This document shows positions 37,861-49,712 of a stretch of 64,000 bases of DNA, in pieces; the first letter of the stretch is position 1; each line of letters begins with the position of its first letter. Source of the stretch: Orbilia blumenaviensis (Eukaryota; Ascomycota; Orbiliomycetes; Orbiliales; Orbiliaceae); the NCBI GenBank assembly GCA_036872755.1, contig JAVHNS010000004.1:1550001-1614000 (forward strand), in the 5' to 3' direction. The notes below the pieces were generated by a model. The model was not told the origin of the DNA. It did no database searches and worked only from the letters and a program-made list of their open reading frames with translations. A program made the position numbers and the translations under genes.

Positions 37861-39474
37861 TTAATTGGTATTTACCATCCTTTCCACATCATCAATCTCC
37901 TTCACGACATTTGTCAGATTTTCGTAACCTTCCTTCGTGACCAGTACATCGTCCTCGATCCTCACGCCTCCAACGGTCCAATAATTATCCAACACCTCCT
38001 TGTTAATGTACCTGTTGTGCTTCGGATCTTCCAAATACGGCTTAATGATGAACTCGCAGAAATACACTCCAGGTTCCACGGTGATGACGGCCCGCTCCTT
38101 CAACGGTATCCGGACTCTAAGATACTTGTACATCGGATCTGGGTCAGAGTAGTTTGGATGCCCACCAGTGTCGTGTGTATCCATTCCCATATGGTGACCT
38201 AGGCCGTGTGGGAGGAAAGCGCAGCTGGTACGATTGGCAAGGATTTCGTCCACAGTTCCGTTGCGGAAAATTCCGAGGTCAAGGAAGCCCTGAATGAGGA
38301 TTTTGTGAACGGTTTCGTGGATAGTATCCCATAGAATGCCGGGCTTAATCATAGCAAGAGCATCCAGCTGCATTTTGAGAACAAGCGAGTAGATATCCCT
38401 GGATTCTTGGGTGAATTTACCATTGAGTGGGAAGACCCGAGTAATATCCTAAATATCTGTCAGTTTTCGACCCAAATCCAATACGGCAAGGACCAAGGCC
38501 TACAGAAGCGTAGAGGTCGTATTCGCAACCGCCATCGATAAGAATATTCAATCGGTCGCTGAAAGCCTGGTTGTTGTGAATATAGTGCAATGTCGCTGCA
38601 TTAGTTCCTGAAGCAATGATACTCTCGTAGGCTTGTCGTTTAGCCCCACGCTTTATGCAGTTTTCCAGAACTTGTGCATGATTAGCAACCACTCTGTAAT
38701 CTTCATGACCAAGAAAAACATACAAATGCCCTCAAGTTCGTGCTCGAACTTGCAAGTCTTCGCCGCCTTCATCAATGCCACGTGCGCGCTTCCACTGATT
38801 TCGTTCGCATGTTTAATCAGCGCCACTTCGTAGTCGTCTTTATACACCCGGCACTCGTCGATCGCTTCCTTAAGTTCCTTTGAGAGTTTCACTGTCACCT
38901 CCCCACTTTTCAAGAGCGTAATGCGTTCTGAGACTTGCTCTGGGATGGCGAGCACCTCGCCCTTCAAATCCGTATCCAGCTCATTGGAGTACTTCGCCAA
39001 GTCAATATCGAACTTATTACTTGCACCCTCAACATCCAACGGAAGCCCGCTCCACATGACCTCCTCAGGGTCAATGGGTGGAATATAGAGCGCCAAAAAG
39101 TCCTTAGCTATATCATAGGTTAAATAGCAATTTGGAAGCGCGCATCCTGATAAATAGAAGAAGTAACGCCGCTGGTGAAACGGCGCTTCTTGGTCTTTAT
39201 CCTCCTCCAGGCGAGACTTTTGAGATTCGAGGTAGATGGTACCGCTGGTGAGGGAAAGGTATTTGGCGACAGCACGTGCGTGGGCTTTGGCGGGGTATTT
39301 GTGAGAGGAGAGGTACTCCGAGGCGGAGGTTGGGTGAATCGTCATTTTGGCAGATCTTGAGATAGTGTTTGAAGTTATCTGACGGATAGAGAACGATGTA
39401 ATACCATTCACAAGTCCTTGGGGCTTGAAGTTTAGTTTAAGTGCTCGATATCCTGCCCCGCTAAATAGATGCAT
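37861..39474 (-). CDS. Xaa-Pro aminopeptidase/prolidase (pepP type, M24)
   Basis: A metallopeptidase of about 501 residues that removes the residue before proline. Minus-strand exons are 39474-38724, 38670-38504 and 38448-37861; introns of 53 and 55 nt join the frame exactly. Seen: an N-terminal aminopeptidase P domain ([33 protein letters not shown] segment), then the M24 pita-bread fold with all five metal ligands in place: D296 (DGGCEYD), D307 (ASDITRVFP), H391 ([13 protein letters not shown]), E431 (TVEPGVYF) and E471 (IEDDVLV). The first ATG gives a 43-residue basic, Ser-rich extension that could target mitochondria, while an internal ATG at 39345 ([12 protein letters not shown]) matches the usual cytosolic start; dual targeting is possible. 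Confidence 0.92.
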
Positions 39475-40512
39475 CCGATTACATTTAAACCGTTAGTGAG
39501 TTCGTGAAGCTATCACGAGGCGAACTGCACACCCACATGTGCAAGCGCACGCGGGGCACATACTGACCTCTTCGGGATGGATACGATCCTGATGCCTACT
39601 GTGTTTTTATAGGACCTTCTGCAACAGGAAACAGATCGTGAAAGCGAGAACATACGGGTTCGAAGAGATTTCGGGATGTTCTGAAGCTTATCGGTATCAT
39701 TCAAGGTTGCAATGCATCCCACCAATTAAGCCGTCGGTTGCCGCTTTGGGCGGTCGACAACACACATTTTACAACAGGGTCGCAACGCCCGCTATTTTCC
39801 TGAAGCTTTTAGGAGAAATTTGAGCTTCTATGCCTATGACCGAGACTAAAGTCTAAAGTCTGCGCATAGTATCTTCTCGAAAAACCTATTGACTTTACCA
39901 ACAAAGAAATTCTAGTAACGATAGTAGTCGTAAATTTCAAGCAAACCTGTGTAATGCGGGTAGCCTGGCGATCTGTAGTTAGCCGATGCCTGCTCGTAAT
40001 GATTCGCTTGTCTGGATTTTCTTTGTCGTGTAAGGCTTGAGGGTGGGCTTGGACTACTGGAACGTCCCTGCTTTGTCCCGTTTCATATGCAAGCTTCGAG
40101 CTCAGAATGTTTGCTACAGTTATCCAATACTTAATACTGGCATTCAGATTCTATTGCTTAATCTTGTCGTCTCAATTACCGATACCATACGCACGTGTTT
40201 TCATATTTACATTAATTAGTTTCGAAAGTATCATGCTACAATTTTTGGCGGTTCAATCTAGTGCCATTTGCAGTGGTAATCTATCAACCTTTGTCCTCAA
40301 ATGTAGATATACCTCCTATGGAGGACCTATAATGTATTAGGTACGGAGCCGAATGAAGATACTTCCTACCATAAGACTTAGCGGCTCATTTTCGATTTGC
40401 TAAATAAAGATATCCTTCCACTGCCGCGCCGAGACTTTGGATCACTGACTGGAAAGCTGGTAGATATTTGGGCTGAATACTGCACACCGTATACATATGG
40501 GAACTAGCGATA
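39475..40512. other. Intergenic region
   Basis: About 1 kb between the divergent peptidase and the unknown gene at 40513. No frame with a domain is visible. It presumably holds both promoters. Confidence 0.55.
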
Positions 40513-42295
40513 ATGATTCGTATAAGGAGTAAAGAAGATTTCTTTCTCGATGGTGCTTCTCCATGCCTTAACCAAAATAGACGACGGAATCGAATGCGAT
40601 TTTCAGGCATTTGGCAAGAAAAAAGCCAGGTATCTTGCGGAGTTGGAGGCTCCGTATCAAACCCATGGGTTATCGATGATACTGTAGCTGAACACGAAGC
40701 CAGTGAGCCCAGACCGGGTAACCTCAAATGCGGCACTAGAATTATCGCCAATGGGATGTCTAATCCGCCATCGTCTACAAGTTTACGCCTAATAGAAAGC
40801 CAACAGGAACTGACACTACGGTTAAAAGAACCAAGAGAATGGAGATTCGATACTCATAAGAACAGCGAAGCAGAGGTTAATTTGGCACTACAAGAGACTG
40901 CCAGGATGTCGAGTTTTAGAGCCAGTGGAAAATCGGATTTCTCTGAGACCACCACTTGGAGATATATCGATGAAGGCCATGAAAACTCACTCCAAGTTGT
41001 AGGAGAGGGAGTAGAAAACCCAGAGGCTCTTATGGTGGGATCTGAAAAAAACATTGAGAGGGGCGCTGAGCTGAGTGCTGAGAATTTGGGGGTGACCCAA
41101 AACTCTCAAATTCAATTCGATCACAGCCCTCGGCCTAGTCCCTCGAGTAGGATAGAATATTTAAGACCTAGAGGGGATTTTGGTAATAGAAGACTTCAAA
41201 GACCAACTACATCGTCGAATCCACAGTCACCCTCCTCGATCAGATACTCGTCAGATCCAAAACACCACATACTGCTTCATCTGGATACATCTATCATATC
41301 GCCATCCCAACAATCAAACATGCCTAGTCATTCCAAGTATCCTTGCATATTTCGAGGATCGAGGCCTGGTGAGCCTTCATCAAGCCCTGGCATCGCACAC
41401 CGGCCTCTAGTTCGTGCTCGTAAAAGAGCAGCTGAAGAAGCCGGCCTAACGCTGGAAGAATACGCGAGGGGCGTTCAACCAAAGATAATCAGAACTGATG
41501 GGCCGGAAGATGCCCCCCCTCCTCCCGCTGATGCTGGCAGGCGGAAGGGTAAACGGAGGAAGCCACAAAGTAAGAATCAAGCCATAATCTCGAGTACTAA
41601 GGACACATATATATATGTGTTTGAGTACCTTGAATTTGATGCTCTAACAGTCAAAAGCAGAAACTAGAAGACGAACAAAGCGAGCACAGAGGACGATGCC
41701 AAATCTGAACTCAGATGGCAAAACTCGTAATACTCCTTCCCCTAGCCAGCTGGAGAATGGCCAAGGGGAAGGCGTTGGAGGTGTAGATAGCAGCGTCGGG
41801 TCTCCCATCGCTCCAGACAACAACCAAAATTTAGCTCATGGACGCGGAACCTCTCCTCTGACCGACACATCTTCCACCATCAGCATCCTATCCCGAACAC
41901 CTTCAATCATGTCACGTCAGCCCTCTGAAGAGCCTCTTCCTGGCACGCAGCTAACCGAAGATGGTGCTGCTCGCCAACAAAATGTTCCGGCCGCTGCTGC
42001 AGTTTCTCCAGCCAGCCGAACTCCTGAGGATTCTCAACAACAAACGAGATACCTCGATTCGCCAGAGAGACCCACCACAATTTCCGACCTCACTGATGAC
42101 GAGGTCGAAGAAAGAAGGGTTTTCGTCCCAGATCGTGCAGCCGTTCAGAACATCAACCGGCTTTTCTTCACTCCCCGTCCAGAAACCCTTCTCACCCGCG
42201 AGGAGATGTCACGTTTTCTGGACCCAAACCTTCTACCTCGCTTCAATCCGGCCCTAAAAAGGGTATCAGAGCCTTCAAAGCCTACAAAAAAGTAA
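40513..42295 (+). CDS. Disordered protein of unknown function
   Basis: I do not recognise this gene. The best model joins 40513-41569 and 41661-42295 through an intron with GTAAGA donor and GCAG acceptor, giving about 563 residues rich in Ser, Pro, Arg and Glu. One part looks more conserved in style: YPCIFRGSRPGEPSSSPG, then RKRAAEEAGLTLEEYARGV, then a basic KGKRRKP patch before the intron and RRRTKRAQR after it, which could be a nuclear localisation signal. The C-terminal half is acidic and Pro/Ser-rich, with ISDLTDDEVEERRVFVPDRA. An in-frame ATG at 41320 has a better context (CAATCAAACATG) and would give a 294-residue protein, so the first 800 bases may be leader. Alternative acceptors a few bases away cannot be excluded. 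Confidence 0.55.
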
Positions 42296-43972
42296 AGCTT
42301 TTGCTGCAATTTACGAGCGCCTATAGTGGTGAACAATATAAAATCCGCATACGCCTTTTCAAACCATCTTCAACCTTGTCTTAACACCCAAGCCCAGCGA
42401 CGACGTACATGGCCTCTTTTTCTCTTTCCCACTATGGCTTTATCTATCGAAGCTTACTTAGGGTCCTGGTGTTATTTAATTTTTCCCCACTCCCTCTCTC
42501 CCCTCTCTTCTCTCTACTATTTTACTTTGTCTGAACATCGAGGCTATGATACATTATAGAGAAACATATGGCGTTTCAAGGTTTCAGAGTGCTATGTATG
42601 CATACATAGGCATGCAGGTTAATTTTTGTTTTACAGGAAACCATTTAATGTCTTGCATTTAAATTCCACCAGAATCCAAGCCTTCACTTCCATACATTAC
42701 CCATATCCTCACGATACCTTCATTGCCTTTGAAAAACCGTAGATGACGACTTCCAATTTCTCAAAGATACTCAATTTCCTCTCTTCAATATTCTCGCGAT
42801 CGAACAAAAATGAACATGGCGAAGGAATCTCAACAGAAAACCAAGTGCAAGTCACAGAAAAAGAAGTATCACAAACACCACAAACACCAAGGCTTGCCCC
42901 GGTACGGGTCTCGAATGGATCGATTTTATTTATCCGAGCGCTCCCATAAGGTAGAAGCCAAGTTGCACAAATCCGAGAGCCCGTAATCCCTAGATTTTAA
43001 TGATAGCTAAGTGGCCCATTGGACCGGACCTCGCTTATGCAGGCATAAGCATTGTCTAAGAGCTACGTCAACGACACGAGGTCCAGACTGAATATCATAG
43101 AACAACCCTATAGTCACTGGCTTGTTGAAAGGCCGCATTGAATTGGCTGTCCTAGGCCTAAACCCAGCAAGACCAACCTAAACCGACCCTGGCCTTCTTA
43201 CTCAGCCCGAGGGCCAGTATAGTTATGTGCACAGATGTGTTGGGGCGTGAGGTTTGACGTCAGGGCATCTTTGGACTTTATTACGCAGAATTAGATCTGA
43301 ACCTCGTGTATTTGCCCTCGTCGCCGTAATTTCGAATCAAACTACTAGTTAGTAGACTGTAGGGAACACCAGAATAGTAGAATGTACTCTTAGAAACATA
43401 GAAAGCCTTTTTTTATTTCCTTTTCTCCCCCGGTAAACAAAAGGGTTTATGCTGCTATAGCTGACGTACCCAAGATGCAAAACAATGATGTTAGACTGGA
43501 CAACCGTGACGCTGAACTTGTATATTGATGTCGCATGCCTCACGCCGAACTTCAATATTAGACCGTAAGACCAATAACTAGCCGACTACCTACTTAACTT
43601 GAATACGATAGCACATATCCACACTTAACACATCCCGGATTAGTATTTGCCCGAACTATCTTCTCTTGTCCAAACTTGGTATTGTGTGGATGCTCACATA
43701 TCAAATCTCAGAAATGTGCACACAGATCTGAACTGAGCGTGACAACCTTCAATTCCGATATACCAACACGCACCATCCAACATCGATACACCCCATATTC
43801 GTATCCCGACAGTACTACTGATTGGTATCGGAAAACGAAGATGCTATAAGAAAACAAGGAGCTCAAATGTACACCATCTTCGGCCTTGGTATATCTTGTC
43901 TAGTCTACGCAAAATACATGAAATCTGAAACCTGATGCCTGATACTAACGACACCACTTGAACAAGGCAAAG
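42296..43972. other. Intergenic region
   Basis: It holds one short frame (42743-42949, separate entry). The rest shows no domain. The 300 bases before 43973 are probably the promoter and leader of the ATP-grasp gene. Confidence 0.55.
42743..42949 (+). CDS. Candidate 68-residue protein, unknown
   Basis: An ATG-initiated frame reads TTSNFSKILNFLSSIFSRSN and then a Glu/Gln/Thr-rich stretch with QTPQTPRLAPVRVSNGS. The start could be an amphipathic helix. No family is recognised and nothing but the open frame and a fair start context supports it. Confidence 0.2.
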   Translation: MTTSNFSKILNFLSSIFSRSNKNEHGEGISTENQVQVTEKEVSQTPQTPRLAPVRVSNGSILFIRALP

Positions 43973-45516
43973 ATGAACGTCACCTGCACTTCGACTGGGA
44001 AATTCCGGAAAAAGCGACATACCCCCACAAATCGCCCCCAGAATATACTACTTACGAACGGGAGATTTCCTGTTACACTGGACCTAGCAAGGCAGTTTAA
44101 GAAATGCGGACATACCGTATACGTTGTTGATTGGATGCATTGTATATTCACCCAGCGCTCACCTAACCTGGTACCTGGTTACGTCCTTGTTACAAATACT
44201 TGATGACTAACCTATATATTACAGACCATGTTGCCAAATTCAGTAATGCAGTTCGTCAATCCTTTCGCGCTCCGGCACCTCATGACGACGAAATCGGTTA
44301 TCGCAAATCCGTCAGCGAGATTGTTCGCAAATACAACATCAATCTAATAATCCCTCTGCACGAAGAGATAATACACCTTGCCGGCTCAAATGATTTTGAA
44401 ACTATAAAAAGACTACTAGCACCACCAAAACAGATTATCCTAAGACTACACAACAAATGGGAATTCTCGCAGTGGATGGAAACGATCGGGTTAGGAGTAC
44501 CAAAACATTACCTATGTGAAAGCTTGGATCATATCCGGAATCTACCACATCTAGATAAGACGGAGTATGCATTAAAACCTGTGTTTGGAAGGGCTTCACA
44601 GTCAGTGTATCATTTGAAACCTGGTGAAGAATTGCCATTGGATAAGCTGGATATGAAGAAAAGGTGGATCGCGCAGGAATGGATTTGCGGAGAAAGATAT
44701 TGTTCCTATTCGGTCATTAGGGGCGGGAGAGTAGCTGCATTTTCTCTTTATAAAGTATTAGAGACTATAGATGGAAGCTCTTGTGTTTATTTTAAGAGCG
44801 TTGAGCATAAAGGCATATTTAATTATGTTACAATTGTGGCGACTGAACTCGGGTTGGAAGGTATTTATCATCTGCCCACTATAACCCTCATGTTATGCAT
44901 GGCTAACAATTGTGCAGGTATAAGAGGAACCTTTCAGCTTGCATTCGACTTTGTTGAAGGGTCCTCACTACCCGATAAAATTTCCACAAAGGAATCAAAG
45001 CCAGACGGGGGTATACGGCTCGTCTCCATCGAATGCAATCCAAGGAGCACATCGGGAATCCACCTTTTTGCGGGCAAAACAAACCTCGGCCTCTGTTTAA
45101 CAGATGGTTCTTCAAAACCCGTTGTGGTAGCACATCCCAAGGCTAAACGACAAGTATTTCCCGGAATGATGATGTGGGAGCATTCAGATGCCAGCGTCAA
45201 GCAGTGGCTTCGACATATGGGGAGGCTGATGGGTAGTAAGGATGTTGTGTTTTCTGCGAAAGATTTATTGCCGACATTGATGCAGCCGTTTCTACTAACG
45301 TCATATTACGAGATTTGCCGTGAGAAGAAACTAAAGTTGCCAGATATGTTTCAATTGGATGTTACCTGGGAGCCTGGCAGCAAAGAGCTGGAAGAAGTCT
45401 ACGAATTGGCGAAGAAGGATAGAAAGAGTTGGGAGAAACGAAGGAAACCAGGAGACGGTAACATACTGAGGGAAATTGACGAGGTTCGGACCTATGAGAG
45501 CATTGCAGAATCCTAA
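43973..45516 (+). CDS. ATP-grasp enzyme of unknown substrate
   Basis: A carboxylate-amine/thiol ligase-type enzyme of about 467 residues. Exons 43973-44141, 44225-44860 and 44918-45516 join in frame; the second intron is 57 nt and keeps the frame open, so it could be read through as coding, but the splice restores EGIRGTFQLAF. Seen: an N-terminal Rossmann-like pre-ATP-grasp fold (NILLTNGRFPVTLDLARQF, GHTVYVVD), INLIIPLHEE, the ATP-binding lysine in YALKPVFGRAS (K174), an acidic hinge IAQEWICGERYCSYS, and the metal-binding SIECNPRSTSGIHLF with E307 and N309. The family forms an acyl phosphate from a carboxylate and ATP and couples it to a nucleophile; many members act on amino acids, peptides or secondary metabolites. 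No biosynthetic cluster is apparent nearby, so the substrate is open. It has no signal peptide. Confidence 0.85.
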
Positions 45517-48428
45517 AGGAACTTTAGCAGCCAGCTACCAGTCTAAGCTCGCAAGATCTTACTTATGAGAACGTTTCTAGCGCACTTTAGTACTAGAGGC
45601 AGATTGGTCTCGTTAGAACCAGGTAGTACCTCGAGGTGCACTCCTCCGACTATGTCGTTTACCGCAGTACTTTTTTTTTTCTTTTCTTTTAGGCAACTTA
45701 TATTGAGAATGCGGACACTGTTCCTGTTCCATGATAGCTGGTCGGTTGATTGGCATCCAGTATACATATCTAGATGAGGCAGCTAGTAGCGTTGGACAGT
45801 TAGTGTGTCTGCACGCGGATAATTAAACCTAGCGTAATTACCCCGTTCTCAACTGTTGGGCAAGAATACGGTTTTTCGAATTTATGAACGTGAGTGATGC
45901 ACCGTTGAAGATACGGAATTACTAGGCCTATAACTAGGGAGCTCGGTTCCTTAAATCTAACCTCGGGCGTACAAGAATCTAGGTGTGGCAGATAATAGAT
46001 GAACCAAAATGCAGTCCATCCAATTGCAGCATCTCATATCTCATACGGTTGATTGGCCAATTGATTACTCACCCCAGCATGGAAACTTAAAATGGAAATA
46101 TGAATAAGATCCGCTACGTACCAGGCGATTGGGACTTAGGTGCCTGTTTGCACAATGCATGATGGGGTGCGATTATGGTCATCGAAACACCATACATTTT
46201 GACGGCACCTATCAGCTTCGAATCCAACCGGACGAATAAGCAACGAGCATGCATCGATTGATAAAAGCATCGGCATCGAGAATAGTTCAACTACCTGGCC
46301 TACGACAAAATCAAGAATTACATATGCGTTGGAACTAAGACGCGAATAAGACTCAATCGGCCCTGTGGGCTAGATCGAAGCCTGTATTCAATTCCATTTG
46401 CGAGCCGTGTCGATGAGTACGTACATACATGTATGCATGTTGCCGGCAACTTTCAGGAATCATTAACCGTTTTTGGAAGTGATATTGATGTCTTGAATAG
46501 ATATGCTAGGGATCCTTGGTCTTGCAGCGTACCTCAGTGCTTCGTGCTATCTGCGAAACGCCACCGAATCATAACCCAGCCGGAAAAATGGAAAAAAATT
46601 TCAGTAGTGTCAAGATAACATCACGGTCGTCCCTGGCCTCAATGCAAGAAAACCTTGAAATGCTGCAACATGTTGATAGCAATCCTGGTTTCCATGAGGA
46701 AATCATAGGATTGAAAAGGGCCATACCTCCGCTGCCTAGGGTCAGTATCCAAGAGAAGGGGTAGTGGAGTGAGAAGCCTGCAGACAATTTCCCGTCCCTT
46801 CGCGTTCAAACGGTCTGTAGCCTGAAAGACGCCACGAAACTCGAAAGGGGGACACGGCTTATTAGATCGACGAACACGGCTTCATGTGACCGCGCTAGCA
46901 TATACCCTTTACCTTTAGAGTTCTTTCGAGGCTGATCCTGGCCGCCTTGAAACGGTTGGCTCGCTTTGTTCAAGGGAAGAAAAACGTGGTTCGATAAGGA
47001 ATATCCAATGAGAAAACCTGCCTTTCGAGCCTTACATTGGCATCCCACATCACTACCTCCAGCATTTGTCCCAGGTCAAAAAATTGTGCTTTTGGTAGGG
47101 GAAATTTGATAAATGTGTTTTAGCAGAAGTTCGAAGACAAGGAGCCTTTATGAGCTTGGGAGGCCTCAAACCGTGATCTTCGGGGAAACTGGACTGGATT
47201 TAAGCAGGTACCGCTGGAGAGACAACTCAAAAGAGCCGGTTTATCATGTGCACCCGTGTCCGACACCATAAGAAAGTACGCGAAACGCGTAACCCGAAAC
47301 CCTTGCACACAAGGTGGGCTTGGAGGGCGCCCTAATGTAGCTACTTAATTAGCTGTTTTAACGGCTTACATGCCAACTGTGTACGAGGCACCATGCGTAC
47401 TTTCGAAGGCAACGCCTGGAACCATCCACAACTAACAACAGAGTACTAGCAGATTCCATTCTCGCTGGCCGCTCGTTGGCTTCTCCCCGCTATACATTCG
47501 TCTATGAACCGATGTAGTCTGATTTGATGTCATTCTCCAAATTTCCAACGGTCGAGTTTTATGGATCCCGCAACCGCCGACAATTTTTCCAATCAGTTGT
47601 CCGGAAACGGAATGGATGTCAAATGGATGAGCTTTGGCTCGAATGAAGCTGGTGCGCACTTAGCTAAGATGAACCGCAAGGTGGGTGCCGTCACAAGGAT
47701 TTGGGTTTCCCCGCCCAAGAAAAAGGAACAACCATGAGTCTTTCGGTTGCAGGATATATGTATCGTCCACGCCAATATACCAGGGAAGATACATCGAGAT
47801 ACAAACATCCATGCCCAGTATTTATGGCACCTTCAACCATCCGAAACTCTTCTCTCTTCTTTTCCTTCCTTAAGCTGTTTCTCTCCAGCCAACGCGCCAT
47901 AAAATTTCCCTTCCCTCCCTTTCAATATATATGAGGGTGCCCTCTCGAAAGTGGATAATAGGAGCCGGTCGCCCACTTCCCTGGAAAGCTTTAGCATCTT
48001 GGAGGATCAGACATATATCTTATCCACCGATGTTGAGCCTGGCACTGTGCTAACTCGCTCCTGTCGTCTACAGTCGAGAGGCTGTTGCGTTGATCTCGTT
48101 TTCCTATCTCTTGTTTTCACACTGGCTTCCTAACAAGCCGTTTGGTTTTACATCCAACTGCTTCTGAACTTGTTCAGAGCATCCACACTCATTTGCGAAG
48201 GAAGCTACACTGAGAGGGAATTTATTTTATTCTCCATATCGTCGTTTATACACCAAAACCTATTCGATTACCTTAACCTCAAAAGTAAGTCTCATAGTAT
48301 TCATGTGTTTTGTTTGTGTAACATGTACCGCGCGTTCGGCAATTGCTGTAGGCTTCCTTCTAAACAAACAAACAAACAAGGTACTTCTCTGACTTGCTGT
48401 GTACTGGACTTTTATAGAATCCGAATAA
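45517..48428. other. Intergenic region with a probable 5' leader intron
   Basis: No gene is supported between 45.5 and 48.1 kb. A short frame at 46588-46764 (MEKNFSSVKI followed by ASMQENLEMLQHVDSN) is protein-like but isolated. The right end is the leader of the PP1-docking protein gene, with an (AAAC)n run at 48362-48379. Confidence 0.5.
48285..48417 (+). other. Probable 5' leader intron
   Basis: AAAA is followed by the donor GTAAGT and, 133 bases on, by TTTTATAG just 11 bases before the ATG of the downstream gene. Leader introns in this position are common in filamentous fungi. No transcript evidence is available. Confidence 0.5.
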
Positions 48429-49712
48429 ATGCCTCCAGTAACCCCCCGTCAGCTGAAGTCATGCCTATCGTCGTCGTCTCCGTCGGACTTCTCATCCCCG
48501 GCGGATTCGTCACTGACTAACACACCGGCTGTCACTGCTACTCCCCCAACCCCATTCTCCTTGGGAGGTAGTCCATGTTACACCACACCAACGCCGGCTA
48601 CAAGGCGGCAGAAGAAGTCTGTCCGGTTCCACCCTGAGGCAGAAGTTAAAGAGTTTAGACAGGTCAGAGAGATCAAGGAAGTCAGGACACGTACCTCCTC
48701 GTCTGGCTCCACGTCTACTTCCACGAAGCGCAAGTTCAGAGAGGAAGTAAGAATAGAAGAGAAGGGATTTGAGGAAAGAGTATCGAGAAAAGTTGAAAGG
48801 AAAGAAGAAGTACTGGAAGTGAAGCAAGGCAAGAAGAGAAAAGAATCCCAGGATGAATCCTACTACTATGAGAGTACTTCCAATGAGATTATGAAGAGCG
48901 GCATCACTGGGTTGGGGATCACCGTCGATGGCTCGTATGGGCCACCTACAAAGGCTCCACCTAGGGTGCCCTTACCCTCGCGGCCTACAAAACGCGAGAG
49001 GACAAAGTACTCTCAGTCGCCAATCACTAAAACCGAAGAACCAAAATTAACCTGTAGCTTTGATGATTCGACATCAACATCATCATATCCAAATATGAGT
49101 TTCGGACAAGCCCCACCTCCTGCTGTGCCGACACCGGAGTCGTCCTTCACCGAGCTTGCCAACTACCCTCCGGTTCCACGTATCATGAGCACCGGCCACT
49201 CGTTCACTGAACAGCCAGAGCAGGCCACGTGGTGGGCATACCAAGAACCAGAGTCACAGCCACCTGTCATTGCAGCAGCATCTCGGCCACTACGCCGGAA
49301 GCGCTCGTTCGAGCCTAGAAGACAATCTTGTGAAAGCGCTCCACCCACCAGCCCGGAGATCGTCGACGTAGAATGCATGCGGTCCCGCCGTGGATCGACT
49401 ATCAAGAGCACCTGCTCATCCTCGTCGATTCCATCCGAGTATGCATACAAAGAAGCTAAAGTCGAAAAACCATCCCGAACATCCTCCCGTCGACGAAGGG
49501 AAGAAGAAAGCTGGGAAGAGCACTACCGAATGGAAACCCTCAAGAGACAAGCACGCCAAAAAAATCGAGATCGCGAGGTCAAGAAAAACCCTCGCTCTAA
49601 CCGCTCCGACCGCCTCGGGTCTTTTGACCGTGATGCTGGGGCAGGATACTTCAACGATAAAAGCCTAGCCTACTCATTCAACGCTGGCGATGGTCATGAC
49701 GGCTATCTCTAA
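48429..49712 (+). CDS. Disordered protein with PP1-docking motif
   Basis: A single-exon gene for 427 residues. The N-terminus is Ser/Thr/Pro-rich, then RRQKKSVRFHPEAEVKEFR lies at about residues 59-77. KSVRF (63-67) fits the RVxF docking motif for protein phosphatase 1 and is followed eight residues later by VKEF, resembling the second hydrophobic contact seen in several PP1 regulators (such as GADD34). A charged stretch of alternating Lys/Arg and Glu follows (about 85-135), probably helical, then low-complexity Pro/Ser segments, PLRRKRSFEPRRQS, and a C-terminal charged helix SWEEHYRMETLKRQARQK. There is no known catalytic domain. A role as a PP1 regulatory or targeting subunit is inference from the motif. 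The ATG is the first in frame after the probable leader intron. Confidence 0.8.
   Translation: MPPVTPRQLKSCLSSSSPSDFSSPADSSLTNTPAVTATPPTPFSLGGSPCYTTPTPATRRQKKSVRFHPEAEVKEFRQVREIKEVRTRTSSSGSTSTSTKRKFREEVRIEEKGFEERVSRKVERKEEVLEVKQGKKRKESQDESYYYESTSNEIMKSGITGLGITVDGSYGPPTKAPPRVPLPSRPTKRERTKYSQSPITKTEEPKLTCSFDDSTSTSSYPNMSFGQAPPPAVPTPESSFTELANYPPVPRIMSTGHSFTEQPEQATWWAYQEPESQPPVIAAASRPLRRKRSFEPRRQSCESAPPTSPEIVDVECMRSRRGSTIKSTCSSSSIPSEYAYKEAKVEKPSRTSSRRRREEESWEEHYRMETLKRQARQKNRDREVKKNPRSNRSDRLGSFDRDAGAGYFNDKSLAYSFNAGDGHDGYL

Noticed and set aside
38692..38723. 32-nt intron in the peptidase gene
   Set aside because: It is too short for a fungal intron; the acceptor at 38671 gives a 53-nt intron with a CTAAT branch point and restores the family motif.
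40000..48400. Biosynthetic gene cluster around the ATP-grasp enzyme
   Set aside because: No NRPS, PKS, terpene synthase, oxidase or transporter is visible in the neighbourhood.
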